Source: Chrysoporthe austroafricana (taxonomy: Eukaryota > Ascomycota > Sordariomycetes > Diaporthales > Cryphonectriaceae). From it: a DNA stretch of 64,000 nt. Below the pieces are notes generated by a model that saw only the letters and a program-made list of their open reading frames with translations, ran no database searches and was not told where the DNA came from. How positions within the stretch are numbered: the stretch's first letter is position 1; each line of letters begins with the position of its first letter. The position numbers were made by a program, and so were the translations under genes. Where the stretch lies: positions 3,040,342 to 3,104,341 of the forward strand of contig JYIP02000007.1 in assembly GCA_001051155.2 (NCBI GenBank), given 5' to 3'. Positions 1 to 12,112 of the stretch are shown here, in pieces.

Positions 1-1395
1 AATACATACGACAAATAAATTACCATTGAGGTCACTGTTAGGACACGGTAGTAGCATATTGAGCGGAACGATTGATACTTCAGCACAGCATTTGACTAGA
101 GTATCGGCCAGTGTGTTCGATGGCCATCTTGTCAAAGCTCTCTTTAGAGTAGATTAAATTCTAGGCATGAATGATACTGTACAGTATGATCCCAGAATCG
201 ATACGATATCACTACATAAACCAGAGCCTGTGTAGCCAGCGAAGTTGCACGAAGCATTAATAACAGAATCGATGGTGCAGTTGCTCGTAGGATCTGTTGC
301 ATATGCTTTTGCCTGGGAGGTTGGAGCTGCATAGGGGTCGGCAGTGCCGTACAAATTTGGTGCATGATGGCATGATGCAGCACGGTACGCCGCTTGCAAT
401 TTGCTGCCTGTTTCCTGGCTCTCATGTTCAGTTTTCTGAGTCTTGTTCCGTGGTGAACAAGTCAGCCAACGAGACAGTGTGCTTTACGATACTGAACTGT
501 CTGATCGTCTTTGATCCCCTTGGCAAGACTCAGCTATACTTTAAGGTACTTGGAAGCCAATAGTGGATGACAGAACCGCCCTGCAGGAGTGGGACAGTCA
601 TCAAAACGCCAGAAGTGATCGGTGCTCCAGAGTAGCTCGAGGTAGTCTCAATCACAGGTCATGGAGCATTACTGTATCAATAGCCACAAATGAACACCAG
701 TTTGCAAGCCAACTTCGAAGCCAGACAGACTACACAATATTTCGTCAGCAAATCACTTTGGCAATGTATGTGTCATCAAGCGTCAGCATTGAAATGGCAG
801 GATGTCGGTGGATGACCTATCGTTGAGAGGCTACCTACACCGTCCCGTAGGAACTGAGAAATCCATTTCTTGTCGTCTTTCATTTCTTCCGTTGAGAAGT
901 CTATGTTTAGGGTTTGATTGTGGCTTGGTGTAGAAACCCCACTAGAGGTGGTCGTTTTGGGGCGCATTCAAAGGCTATGGGGCAGGCAATGAGATGGCCA
1001 GGTTCTCAGCATATTCGGCGCTATAAATACTAAAGTCTCAAACCAAAACTTCACTATACTTTCAATTGAGCGATAGGGTCAATGGGCACTTTCGATACTG
1101 TCCAAGATCTCGTGCTTCTACTAGTGATATAGTACAATACTGTACGTACAGTAATATGATGGCGGCAACAAGGATATTGTGGTAGTCACAGTGCGATACC
1201 ACCAGCCCTTTAGAGTCTTCGTTAATCAACCCGCTCGATTTTCTACTTAAATATTATAGCAATTTCCCAGCTTCAACAATTTGCCTACGGCCCTCACTTT
1301 CCCCTTACCCCGTTAACTTTTTCGAAGCCGCCATCCTTAAAAAGCTACCTAGTAACCTTCTAACAGGCAGGGGATAGCTTTCACTCTTTAGAGCA
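1..1395. other. No supported gene
   Basis: Only short overlapping ORFs with no recognisable motif are present. The sequence contains several short GTAC-centred palindromes (for example around 1137-1153) but no repeat unit, RNA gene or exon chain that I can support. Confidence 0.5.
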
Positions 1396-1782
1396 TCAGT
1401 ATGTTGTCTTCAAAGGGGCTCCAGGGCTTATAATCTTGCGAGCCGTTGGCCTAAAGTCGGGAGAAGTAGTGTACTCAAAAGATCTCCTGTACTTGGCACA
1501 GAAATAAAAGTCGACACCATAGGCCCTCTTGATCCTATCGAGTCTTTTCATCACGCGGTGCAGGCTTTTTTGAACGTTTTCTCTGGTTCTGTCGCGTGTC
1601 CCCATCCTGACCCTTCGCTCTCTAGCCGTGACTTCCAGGCGACAGGGAATGGCAGTGGTGCACTGGAGACGGGCACCAAGTGACTTGAGATATTCTACCA
1701 TGCCCTCGACGCTGACCATTCTTCCAGAATCTTCTTCGGGGGGCCTGATTTTGCCCCCCTCCTTCTCCTTCATAGCCTCCAT
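1396..1782 (-). CDS. Small basic hypothetical protein, faintly MADS-like
   Basis: A 128-codon ORF starts at an ATG at 1782. It has an acidic/charged N-terminus (MEAMKEKEGG) and a basic central stretch rich in Arg (about residues 52-85), followed by the segment YGVDFYFCAKYRR (about residues 88-101). That last pattern (basic helix, then GVD plus a hydrophobic strand) vaguely recalls small MADS/SRF-like proteins of fungi, but the match is weak and from memory. No neighbour suggests a pathway. The opposite strand and the next ORF upstream (1789-2034) show nothing better. It could be a chance ORF. Confidence 0.3.
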   Translation of the reverse strand: MEAMKEKEGGKIRPPEEDSGRMVSVEGMVEYLKSLGARLQCTTAIPCRLEVTARERRVRMGTRDRTRENVQKSLHRVMKRLDRIKRAYGVDFYFCAKYRRSFEYTTSPDFRPTARKIISPGAPLKTTY

Positions 1783-3177
1783 CAAAGTCTATTTTTGTGC
1801 CGCGTAGTGCAAAATGGCAGGACCTCGAAAAGGCCACTTGTCCTTGGCCAACGTTTCGCCCAGGCTCAGCTTCATCACACCCTTGCCTAGCCAGACGGGA
1901 GTCTTTTCTTCTCTGTACAATTCGTTCGTTTCCGGCACAGCACCGCTATATACCGTACTCGTACCGTACAGTGCTCCCGTAGTCATGCTCGGGGTCATCT
2001 CCGCCAAAGTGACCTGGCACGATCTCGTAGTCATCCGAAGCAGGCACTAGTGCCGGATGACTTCGTAGCTACGACATCTGGAGTATTCTCAATGCTGGAA
2101 CGATGCGGAACGGTCAGCTACCGCATTCAATCGTCTTGTTCACCCGACAACCGTCATATACATGTACTCTCCGTATGATCTATCTGGGATCGTCAGCACG
2201 GCTTGAGAAATAGAGGCTACGAAAACAGGGCTCGACGCCTACATTACGGCTACGATCAATTCGAGAGACGACGGCACAATTCAGCCGCGCGACATAAAGA
2301 GTAATGGGTTAAGGTGGGCCTGCTACGGAATTATTTGGATAAGGCTTGGGTAAAGCCGCCTCTGCAGAACAGCTTCAAGGAACGCCAGCGGCGTCAGAGC
2401 CAGACAGTGCCCTCGTACGTGAGGCACGGTCATACAAGATTGGATCGGCTTTCAAGGGCCGTCTGATTGCTAGTGACTCGCTTTCTAGCAGATACCTGCT
2501 CTCTTCAACTGATCGGCCACAGGCTTAGCACCGCTCATATGTTTTCTGAACTTATTGCAGAGACGTTTGCGAGTGCCGGTCCGCTGTAGCCTTTCTAATT
2601 ACTTGTACCTACTATATAACCATTTTCCAGAAGGGATATAAATCCGGCCTTCCTCCCCAATAGGAACCCAGGAAGCTGAATCATGAGCTGATCTGCTAAG
2701 TTACTTGGGCGGTGAGCAAGGACTTAGCTTAATGACCATTATTCACCGAGCTACCTGGGAACAGAGCTCGAACGCTAAGGGTCCCAGCTGCAGTACAAAC
2801 TCCATCATCTCTGGTGAAGAGCACAATGGGAATTCTGAATGAATTGTCGATGTGTGAGACATGGGAAGCTCACGGTTCACAGTTGACCAGACTGCCCCGT
2901 TTATCACTTGCATACTGTATCAACCTGTTGCAGCTCATATTACATATACGGCTCCCTCTCAACAGGAAGCATAAATGTATCTGTGTTCTCTCCGTTTTTT
3001 TGTTGGAGCTATAGTCTGCTGAGTTCACGATGTGTACCCGAGATAGAACATATCTATTCAATGTAACTGTACATCTTGATCAAATACTCCTTCCACTTTC
3101 TCGTTCAGGTGACTACGAACTTATCACAAATATGCGAGGGTCTGTCAATTCCAAAAAAGAAGAAATGCCTCGGTCTC

Positions 3178-3200
3178 TACAGTACTGTACAGTACTGTAC
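3178..3200. repeat. Tandem GTACAGTACT palindromic run
   Basis: The 10-mer AGTACTGTAC occurs twice in direct succession (3181-3200) and is itself nearly palindromic, so the stretch can fold on either strand. Shorter GTACAGTAC pieces recur elsewhere (near 1137, 4110 and 38395). Function is unknown. Confidence 0.6.
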
Positions 3201-3801
3201 CGTAATTTAGGTGCAAAAGAAGCGAAGGTTCGAGGAGCGCCGTAGTGAGAGACTTACCAGGTCTTTCAATGAGATGATTTAGACTACATATGCTAGTTTC
3301 AAGCATTTCTGAACAATTGCTTGTAGTTAAGATCTTATTGCTGGGACATTTCAAAGAATGACGGTCAAAAACATGACGGCCAGATATAGCGACTCCTAGT
3401 TTATGTAGAAAAGTATTCACTGTAATATCACAAGACAACTGTCTATATGTGACCATTGGTTTGGGTGTTGATGCGGAGCAATTGTTGCGACGGGATATCG
3501 TGTGCATAGACTGTATGAATGAGGTTCCCAAAGGGCTTTCATTCTATCCAAATACCGTGTGCATCTTGGTCTATGAATGAGGATGCTGCTACATACTAAC
3601 AGCATAGTACCATAACTTAGAGAGACTACCCACATCGGTAGTACTTCGGGCTGAGCTCAGTGGCATATGGTCATTGGGCTAAGTCTTTTCTCACCGCCGA
3701 AATTTGCCGCTAGAATGCAAGATGGTAGTAGGGATGGTGAAATTAGGGGGTGTTTTATAGGCCGTTCGTGATGGGAAGCTCTTAGGCTGACTTACTATCG
3801 T

Positions 3802-3920
3802 CGTACGAGGCGATTCTTCGTACGAACCTTGACTATTCGTACGAATCCTAACTCCTTCGTACGAGGAGACTATTCGTACGAGTGTACAGTGGGCTTCCTC
3901 GCACGAATTAGTTCATACGA
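3802..3920. repeat. Cluster of seven CGTACGA-type palindromic motifs
   Basis: CGTACGA occurs at 3802, 3819, 3838, 3858 and 3875, with one-mismatch versions at 3900 (CGCACGA) and 3914 (CATACGA). Start-to-start spacing is 14-25 bases. Most copies are extended to TTCGTACGA(A/G), a near-perfect inverted repeat. The intervening sequences differ, so this is not a simple tandem duplication. It looks like a binding-site cluster for a dimeric protein, but no flanking gene is confirmed. Confidence 0.6.
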
Positions 3921-4360
3921 AACACGAATCGGTGCTATATCTATGACGCCCTACTAAACATTGATGACCTATGGTCTAGTCTACGCTGTCATCCATGTAT
4001 ACCATACTTTAGGAAAGGTCGTGGTACAGTACCTACCGTACATACAGAAAACGCAGATACAGATGAATATTGTAGGGATAACCCCATAACATTCCGAATA
4101 GGTCCTGTACTATACATACTGTACTTGAGACACCCCTAGAAGTCAGGAATGTCGGCACCTCGAGCTCTATTACCACCAATTTCATGGAGGTGCAACTCAC
4201 TACTCAGCCGAATGCAAGGATAGATTATCGACTGCTAGCAAGACTGCTTTTAACTAGACAAGCCGCAATAAGCCCTGACATGCTTCCGCACCTCGCGACT
4301 ACTAATATGCCGTGTTGAATACTCTAAGCAAAAGGGAGGTTGAAGTATGTTGCTATTTCG

Positions 4361-4403
4361 GTTTAGCGGTATTCGCTGGTATCCACTGCGAGTACCGCTA
4401 AAC
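4361..4403. repeat. Perfect 11-bp inverted repeat hairpin
   Basis: GTTTAGCGGTA at 4361-4371 is the exact reverse complement of TACCGCTAAAC at 4393-4403, with a 21-base loop whose edges (TTCGC and GCGAG) nearly extend the stem. It may be a regulatory hairpin or the remnant of a small inverted-repeat element upstream of the possible gene at 4486. Confidence 0.6.
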
Positions 4404-4485
4404 TTGATAAAGTTAGCGGATTAGAAGATTCTCGATTCCCCCAAGCACCCCTCGCTGGTCAACTGTCAACAGTCCTACTACAAAC

Positions 4486-4901
4486 ATGGAGGATGCAATT
4501 CGAGACCTAATCCAGCAGAAGATTCAAGAAGCGCTCCAGGCGTGCGGATCAGATGAGTATGGAACTGAGTTAGTGACCCATGAGGTGGCTGCCATCTCAA
4601 GAGTCGGTTTGTCATTGCTAGTCCACCATGCTGTCCGTTGTACTGACCTAGCACTGTCTGTCAAACACGGGCGAAATTAGGAATCACGAAGGCACCAGCC
4701 GTCCCTTGGTCAATTTCCGGAGAGCCGGATGTGCTCCGCAGATCTAGCCGCCTTGGATCATATGCTCACAAGTGTCAGTACGACGACCTTAAAGGTTTGG
4801 CGATCCCTCAAAAGAAGAAGCGGAAGTTGGGCGCATGGGTTCATCGAACCCGTGACGCAAAACCTGCCACGCTCCCGACAAAAAAAAGCGAACTGCGTTA
4901 A
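4486..4901 (+). CDS. Possible small two-exon gene, nuclear-type basic C-terminus
   Basis: An ORF from ATG 4486 begins with an amphipathic helix (MEDAIRDLIQQKIQEAL). A second frame from about 4672 to TAA 4899-4901 reads KLGITKAPAVPW, then a Gly/Arg/Ser stretch, then the basic cluster PQKKKRKLG, which looks like a nuclear localisation signal. Joining the two needs an intron or a frame error near 4600-4670 that I could not place with confidence. Codon content of the second part is protein-like, but I recognise no family. Confidence 0.35.
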
Positions 4902-5048
4902 GAATACGGGATATACCTTCTAAACCTCAACAACCAGGACACCAAATAGTTTTATAAAACATCCCAGAGGATACTAGAGACTCCGGCGAGTAAAACCATA
5001 TATTTGTTTTACTATTATCTTGTTCTTTCGCTGGTTGGTATTACTTAG

Positions 5049-5870
5049 AAGTTTGGTCCGGGAACCAGTCCGCGAATACCGGTAACCACGTTGGGGCCAG
5101 CCGCAGCTGACTCGGCGCCAGACGATCCTGCCAATGCCACTCCCACTAACGAAATGCCTAGCTTAGCGCCGTCCAACCGGAACCCGGGCGAAGAAGAGAC
5201 AGCAGATGCCGGAAAAGGGGGAATATCACTCGACGGAGCGCCTGGCGAACTGTTTTCGAGTGAGGCCACAATATCAAGCCGCACGGAGGGTACAAGCCCT
5301 TCAACTCCTGCTACGACCCCATCGATCCTAACATCACGCGCTATAACACCTGTAGAGGCGGCAGGCTAGGTAGAGACGGGAGATTCACCTAGTCCACAAC
5401 TATCCTCCTTGTTGAATGCTGATGATGCTATGAGGACATTGCCTTCGGTCCTACTTCATTGTGTTCAGCAGAATTACACGATGGGGAATGTCGGCTATAC
5501 AGACTGGACACTAGACGGCACAACTCTGCCTTTGAATATCCGGTCATATACAAACACTATCGCCTGTTTGGACTATGAAGCGGCATCTATGGCTGTCGCA
5601 CGCAGAACTGGGATTTTCACGGCCGAGAGTATTCAGAGTAACAATAATGAGAACATATTCTGGCAGATCATCCTGAAAGGCGCTGCACAGCTCGATCCCG
5701 AAAGCCTCCGTGCCGCCAGAGGACCATGTGACGATTTCAGCGCGGCCGAAAAGGCAGCTACGTCTAACTTCATGGCCAGAGCCGGGCTAGGAACTATCGC
5801 ACTCCCGACTTCAACAGGTATTGCAAAGAATATCCCAGAGGGAAGAGTCCATCTCTTGCGGACACAATAG
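5049..5870 (+). pseudogene. Uncharacterised Ser/Thr/Pro-rich protein, one in-frame stop
   Basis: A single reading frame runs from about 5049 to the TAA at 5868-5870, broken only by TAG at 5367-5369. The two halves are exactly in frame. The first half (up to the stop) is low complexity, rich in Pro, Ser, Thr and Ala, like a linker. The second half (after ATG 5421) looks folded, with segments such as TDWTLDGTTLPLNIRSYTN and WQIILKGAAQLDPESLRAA. No start ATG is seen in the first half, so an upstream exon is missing or lost. TAG is one C-to-T step from CAG, like many stops in this window. Family not recognised. Confidence 0.45.
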
Positions 5871-5879
5871 TGTCTTGGG

Positions 5880-6309
5880 AAGCGGTCTAAAGGGGACGCA
5901 CGTGGCTGCAAGGCTCTCTGTTCCCGAGTCGGCGTGGAACGATGAGGGCAATCCGTGGTTCTCTGACGAAGATGAATTGACCTTCAGAGTGGCTGAAACG
6001 ATCCCCGCGACGTCGTCGCAGAAAGTATCAGGTCTGTTCAATGGTTGCATCAATACTACAGCTTGCGAGGACAAATCTCTCTTTGTGACTCTCCAGGTGG
6101 GTAACTGCCATCCGCTGTCGGTCTGTCCGGTGATTGCGGTAAGCGAAGGCGACTTCTTGGGTATCTTCGCGGGCACCATACAATATTCGGAAGACAAGTC
6201 CGTCGTCCAGAGGGTTCCAGGGCATCACATGTCCCACAAAACGTTGAGGAACAGCACTGGTGGATGCAGCGGCGCCTGCTTCAGCATTCGGATAGATGTT
6301 CTGCCATGA
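5880..6309 (+). CDS. Clean copy of a three-copy uncharacterised coding repeat
   Basis: The frame contains the blocks NPWFSDEDELTF, ATSSQKVSGLFNGC, KSLFVTLQVGNCHPLSVCPV and EGDFLGIFAGTIQYSED. The same blocks occur at 63400-63713, with changes, and at 52700-52966, heavily mutated. Conservation of the protein frame between copies shows this was a coding segment of an uncharacterised fungal protein. Homology with the other copies stops near 6215; the tail after that is unrelated. The start is unclear because the frame opens within the preceding gene. No catalytic motif is recognisable. Confidence 0.5.
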
Positions 6310-7722
6310 TGCAAAAGGGGTTGGAGCCTGAAGAGGAAACAAACGCAGCATGGATTGCCTACAAGCTTGGTATTCTCTATATCAGCCAAGGCCGTTTCAG
6401 CGATGCGGAGGTCCTGTTCAACCGGGCGCTTCGTGGCTACAATGAAGCATTAGGGCCAGATCACACCACGACACTCTACATAATCAGCAATTTGGGGAAC
6501 GTTTACGCAGCCCAAAACAGACTCAGCGATGCAGAGGCCATGTACAAACAAGTACTTCGAGGCTTCGAGAATCTACCGGATCCAGATCATCATTTGATAC
6601 ATGACACAGTCAACAAAATATGTCTTCTCTATATAGATCAATGCCGATTTAAAGAAGCAGAGTTCATATACAAGGTGGCAATTCGAAATGCCGAGAACAT
6701 ATGGGAACCAGAGAGTACTTTAACGCTCTGCATGATCGGTAACCTAGCCCTCATACATGCCGCCAAGGCCATCTCAGCGATGCAGAGGCCATGTTTGGCC
6801 AGGCACTTCAAGGCTACGAGAAAGAGTTAGGACTAGAGCATATGACGACGCTCAATATAGTTGATTATCTAGGGAATATCTACCAAAGCCAAGGACGGTT
6901 CAACGATGCAGAGGCCATGTACAAACGGGCGCTTCGAGGCAAGGAGAAAGTATTAGGAGCAGACCACACGTCAACCCTTGGCATAGTTAATAATCTAGGT
7001 GCACTCTACACAGTCCAGGGCCGGTTGAGTGATGCTGAGCCCGTTTTTGTCCGGGCATTTCAAGGCAACGAAAAAGCATTCGGACCAGAGCACATGTTTA
7101 CACTTGAAGCAGTCAATAATCTAGAGGTACACTCTGCAAAGCCCAAGGTCGGTTAAGCGATGCAGAAGCCTTATTTCATCGAGCATTTCGAGGTTACGAG
7201 AAATTTTTTGGACCGAAGAACATAGACATGCTCGGCATAGTCAATAATCTGAGAAATCTCTATACATCCCAAGGGCGCTTTGGCGGAGCAGAGGCGATGT
7301 TTGGCCGAGCACTTCAAGGCTACGAGGAAGGACTGGGAACAGAGAACACATCGACGCTCAAGACAGTCAACAACCTAGGTATGCTCTACAAAGTTCAAGG
7401 CCGGTTGAGTGCTGTAGAGGCCATGTTCGTCCGGGCACTTCGAGACAACGAAAAGGCTTTAGGACTAGAGTATATGTCCATACTTGACGCGGTCAATGAT
7501 CTAGGCATACTTTATGTCAACTAACGCTAGTTCAGCGATGCAGAAGCCATGTTTGATCAAGCATTTCAAGTCAAGGAGGAACTATTGGGACTGGAAGATA
7601 TATCGACACTTGATACAGTCAGTAATATGGGAGCTCTGTATACTGTGCAAGGCCGGCTTAGTGATGCAGAGTCCTTCTTTGACCGAGCACTTCGAGGCTA
7701 CGAGCTAGAATCTCTCAGTTGA
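6306..7722 (+). pseudogene. Kinesin-light-chain-like TPR array, broken
   Basis: About eleven 42-residue (126-bp) tetratricopeptide repeats, each with the pattern LG.LY..QGR..DAE.M..RAL.GYE..LG..H..TL. Such arrays form the C-terminal ligand-sensing part of many fungal STAND receptors or occur as stand-alone TPR proteins. The array reads from ATG 6306. It loses frame near 6770 (one base missing before CATCTCAGCGATGC), regains it, then loses it again near 7125 by an extra AG in CTAGAGGTAC. It then meets TAA 7522-7524 and TAG 7528-7530 where YVNQGQFSDAE is expected, and finally ends at TGA 7720-7722. No NB-ARC or NACHT domain lies directly upstream, so this is an orphan sensor array. Confidence 0.85.
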
Positions 7723-9294
7723 CGTAGTATGGAATATGTACATATCCATACATCTTAAACAGTGATCTAAATTGCCTTTCGGCAGGTATTATCTCCATTC
7801 AGTCTCTTCCAAGATGCTACTGCCTTGCTGTGAGAATCTCTATAGTATGCAATATTGCTGCTCGTTGTCAGAGTCCTACAGAATGATAATGGAAGGTTTA
7901 TCACTCTGTTCTAAGCTCCCTTGATACTGCTAGCGAGCTCAGAATGTGAAGTTTCTTGGTCGCATAAATGCTCTTGGAGTGGTTTTGCTAGATGGATGAC
8001 ATTGCAATGGTCAGCGGTGTTGCTTTGCGGATGGTCTGTGTGGAGAATTGATTAATGAAAGGTTTGCTGGGACGCCGAAAGCGATTAGTACAGTATCAAC
8101 CCTGTTCGGCGAGTTTTATCGTTGACAGTCCCATCGTCTCACGGGCTCGAGTGATCGTAGTGATCGAACGCTGTACCCTCTGATCTGAAGCCTCTCACAT
8201 TGTGTCAATCTACTCTTCATCAGTCTCCATGTTCCAGCCATTACAACGCAATTGTCTCCGGTTACGACATGGGTCGGATCGCTTCCACATTACATTACAT
8301 CAACTAGGGTGCCTCATCTCAACGTGAATAGTTGAAGATTACTGCCGTCACTTTCGAGATTACGACGAAGCCGCGAGACTGGTCTCATCGGGTCTTGGAG
8401 GAACTCGTGACAGTAGGCGGCATTAGAATGGTTAGCTTCGTCCTTGGAGTAGCGGAGAGAAAAGAGACGACGCACACCATGTCGACCGTATCAGATAATA
8501 ACGTGAACAAATATCCGGGCTCGTCGCTCTCCGTTTCCTCCGTACCATGTCGAGGCCCCTGAGATGGCCGGAAGACCGGCATGATTGACCCATCCCCTGC
8601 GATACGCATGCTGCCAGGTCCGGCCATACGGCCGAGGCCTGCCTGCGACATCTCGCGGCCGTAAGCTGGTTTTGGGGTAGAAACTGCGTCACTGTTGCGA
8701 GACCTAAAACTTCGAGTGATTGGCTGTGGGTGTTTGCGGATTAAGCACTTACGGCCTGTCTGGTCTGCTCGCGTCGCAACATCTCTACCCCGCCTCACCT
8801 CGCGACTCCTCGCCCAGCGATCAAGCAGCCCGTCCGAAACCGGTGCAACCATCTATTTGCCCGTCTTCGTGGTCGGTTAGTGCATACTCGATAAGAACCG
8901 TTTTTTGCAGCGGCGACAGAAGTGTGCTGAATGAAGCACAGGCATCGGCGCAACAGGGGCGTTGCTATCGGATCCGGCCTGACCGCCTGCTAGATGTGCT
9001 TATGTCTCGTCGAATACTGTAACGTACGAGACCTGGCGGGTTACTTTCACTCTTACTTCTCCTTCAATGAGAAGGCGTTGAGAGATTCGATGATGGTGCA
9101 TACCCGAGTTTATTGATTTTCTGGCGTTAAACGATGGTATTATTATGGTAGAATACGTCTAACAGGTGATATTGTACTGGTCTTGAGGGTTCTCTTTGGT
9201 TGTTGTGCTCCAATTGTGGCATATTGTGTACGTGTGTCTCGTGGACATAGCCGTCTGCATGTCCTGTGATGGCTCTGGACAGTGATCCGTCGCT
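7723..9294. other. Intergenic, no supported gene
   Basis: A GC-rich minus-strand ORF (8385-8852) and overlapping plus-strand ORFs exist but show no domain, and both strands are open at once, which is typical of chance ORFs in GC-rich DNA. No RNA gene or repeat recognised. Confidence 0.4.
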
Positions 9295-10353
9295 TCACCC
9301 GAGCATCCAAGGTTTTTCGAGTAGGCCCGTATTGGGATACGCCACCATCCTGTAAGCTTTTTGATCGTCGAAAGTGCTGTGAAACATCTCGGCGCGACTC
9401 ATAGTCAGGATGTCCAGATCTGTCACAGAGGATTTGCCGTCAGATAGCTCAATGCGGATCTCATGTTCGGTCGAAAGCACCATATCGTCCTTAGCTAGCC
9501 GTCTAGGACCATTAAACACAGACATGACTCTCCGCTTCATTCTAGCCCGGTCTGCGTCATGGCCTCAGGATGAAGGATAGCTTCTGCACCTAATGCGCTT
9601 GGGCTCGCCTTTCGGTATTTGCAAGCTTCTGGTGGGGCTTATCTTCCTGTTCCAGGTCGTAGGCGGCAGACGAGCAACGAAGGCATCAGATCCGTCGTCG
9701 GGTTCATGACCTGCTTCTTCGTCTTCAAAGGCACAGCTGATCTGTGGTGGAGAAGGCAGATGGTTCTTCCTGAGAGTCTCGAGCACATTTTCGTCGTCTC
9801 GCACTTCAGCTAGCCGCTGGGCATTGATGGCCTCGAACGGGTCCTCTTTCTGGATGGCTTGCAGAACGCAGTCGTCTAGATGGTCGTAAAGGCCCTGAGG
9901 ATCTGAGAAGGCGCGCGTGCAAATGCTGCACTTTCCAGCGGCTTCAGGGGCGTGGCAGCGGGTATTCGTCTCACCCCCAGCATGATCGTCGAACCGTTGT
10001 TCGTTGCTAGCGTGCTGCGCTTCGTGAGCAGCGACTAGATGTTTTTTGAACGCGTCGGATCGGCTGAAAGCCATCTCCGTGGTCGTCCCCGAGCCCGGAC
10101 AGAAAGTACAGATCATGGTGCCTTTATAGTGGGCCACTGCATGGCGGTCCCTGTCATACTTGCGCGCGAAGCCTTTTGTGTGATACTCGCAAAACTCGAC
10201 GGGACACTTTTCTGGACGTCTATCCCCATGGGTGATCATATGAGTCTTGATGTCCTTGAAGGTCTTGCCACAATTGGCACAGATGCATGGCTCCTTTAGC
10301 TTGGAGCCAACCCCGTCGCCATCTCCTTCTCCAGAAGAGTGTTCATGCTCCAT
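9295..10353 (-). pseudogene. C2H2-type zinc-finger protein with one internal TGA
   Basis: The frame runs from ATG 10353 to 9295 (353 codons), interrupted only by TGA at 9565-9567. Zinc-finger-like motifs, N to C: CANC..H...H (about residues 26-43), C-x4-C-x15-H-x3-H (about 50-75), C-x2-C-x18-H-x4-H (about 82-110) and CSIC..H...C (about 141-161). A His/Asp/Glu-rich linker follows. After the stop the same frame continues with a conserved-looking tail (VTDLDILTMSRAEMFHST) of the sort found at the C-terminus of fungal C2H2 proteins of this layout. TGA is one C-to-T step from CGA. Probably a nuclear nucleic-acid-binding protein. If the stop is real, only the zinc fingers and linker are made. Confidence 0.75.
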
Positions 10354-11710
10354 CGTGACGCTGCGTTCTAGAACAGCCGATTTGAAGAGACTGCTGTCAA
10401 GAGCGAAGAACCAAGGATACTAACAGGCTCATTCTACTGTACCCGGGATACCATATATGGACAAGGTATCGGCTCTAATAATCGCTGTTGACGATCAATT
10501 CGTGGTAATCGCTTAGCGAAGAATTCATAACCTCAATACGGGGACCTGCCTCGTTTGTCTAATATGTAGACATGAAGCCGAGCCCTAGGTTCACTCTGGC
10601 TGTCTCGATGATTACTTGTGACGATTGCTGTGTGAATCGAGGATCGTTACTACTATCGGTCAAATGCCTATTCTGAAAAGATCATCATACCATACATTTG
10701 GGACAGGCTTACAATGACAAATTCTGGGTTGTACTATTTATTTGTGGCTTCATTGAGTATTGTGTGCCCATATTTCTTCTGTTGGGAAATTCAACATTGG
10801 CTGCATCTGTGATTCACAAACTTGAAAACAATCAATACCATACAGTCGGTAACCTGAGGTTGAGCCTCAGCGGCATGTCCGCACATCGACGAGTAAAAAC
10901 CGGTTTCTCGCCGTATCGCATACAAGTCTTGTGGATAAAATTCCGAGCGAGGTAAGCTGTTGAAAAGGTAAGGCATAGGGGATGAGGGTGCTCTTGGTAT
11001 AACTATTGTATGGCGAAATAATGATGGTTGTCGCTACCTGTGAACCACGGCGCTGAATTGGAGCTCTGGGCGGCCAGTAAATATCCGGGTACTCTATCAC
11101 TCTAAGCACTGGTCAATCTCGAGTACGGCACTATTAAGATTGCTTTCAGGTAGACATCCTGCAGTGAAAGCTCAGCAATCTTGTCGCTCGCGATCTGCTA
11201 GCATATCACAATCGCCATACAGTACCTACAGCCCGGCTGAGGGCCCATCATACCCTGGTCGAGCAGCTCTACCCCTGCTCCAACTGGCCGACTAGCGCGA
11301 ACATACGTGCATACAGTATTCCATAGAATGGAAAGACTCGGAGCAGAATCTCATCCTCGCGCCCGGCGCGTACTGGACAGCCTTCCTGCGGACAAAACTA
11401 GATAAGCTTCTCAAAAGAAAGTTGCCACGAACTAAGACTCTTAGACCCGACGAGATCGACATTGCTAGCTCTATTACGGATCGGGCCGAACGGGACGTCA
11501 TCAAGCGATTCGATCACTTGCATGTTGATGGGGCCAAGCAACTACCGGGTTGGAGCCGTCTAGTCCAAATCAAGAAGGGGTGGAGACTGACCATGTCTTG
11601 TGGGCAAGCACGGCGTAATGACAGAACCAGGCTATCACTTTAACCTATAGTAGGTCTACCTCCGTCAAGATGTTGATTTCTACGACTAATGAGGGACATT
11701 GCGCAGTAGT
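10354..11710. other. Intergenic, no supported gene
   Basis: Short ORFs only. The stretch between the zinc-finger gene and the transposase fragment shows no repeat or RNA gene that I can support. Confidence 0.45.
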
Positions 11711-12112
11711 TTATAAGTGACATTTAGGAATAGGCTGAGCAAATCCCTTTAGTTCTTTAGATAAAGTCTCCAAGCTCAACATTCCACTCCATCGCAGTAT
11801 CGTGTTGTTGTGACCACCTGGCAGAGTTAATGCTCTATTGAGGCTCGAAGCAAGCTTTTCGCCGCGGCACATATCAGAAGTGTCGGCCAGTTGACTTCGC
11901 AGGGCGGAGAGCACCGGCGGCGTGATGGTTCGACGCCTACTGACCTCACTGAATGGGGCTTTGGCAGACCCAAAGTACCGTAGGTTCGATCGGATCCTGC
12001 GTACAGCGCGCGTGCTGCAACCAGCGATCTGGGCTATTATATCATCGTTAAACTCACCAAGGATCAAGTCTCGTATCTGCTTGTGCTGGGAGACAGCAAG
12101 ATTCGGCGCCAT
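11711..12112 (-). mobile_element. Tc1/mariner-type transposase, N-terminal fragment
   Basis: From ATG 12112 the frame gives a helix-turn-helix DNA-binding region (LILGEFNDDIIAQIAGCSTR, then AVRRIRSNLRYFG), followed by a short second helical region (RRTITPPVLSALRSQLAD). This is the N-terminal, terminal-inverted-repeat-binding part of fungal Tc1/mariner transposases. The DDE/DDD catalytic domain is absent: after about residue 75 the sequence diverges and the frame ends at 11711. I found no convincing terminal inverted repeats. A dead remnant. Confidence 0.75.

Larger units (their letters stand above)
1783..4360. other. Intergenic, no supported gene
   Basis: No ORF here shows a recognisable domain or convincing exon structure. 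The stretch holds a GTAC-rich palindromic run near 3178-3200 and a cluster of CGTACGA palindromes at 3802-3920, which are listed separately. Confidence 0.5.

Noticed and set aside
3802..3920. Possible CRISPR-like array
   Set aside because: The repeat is only 7-10 bases, spacers are 7-18 bases and vary in length, and the host is a fungus.
4838..4856. GGGTTCATCGAACCC as a tRNA T-arm
   Set aside because: No matching acceptor, D or anticodon arms are found around it, and it lies in the better-supported basic reading frame of 4486-4901.
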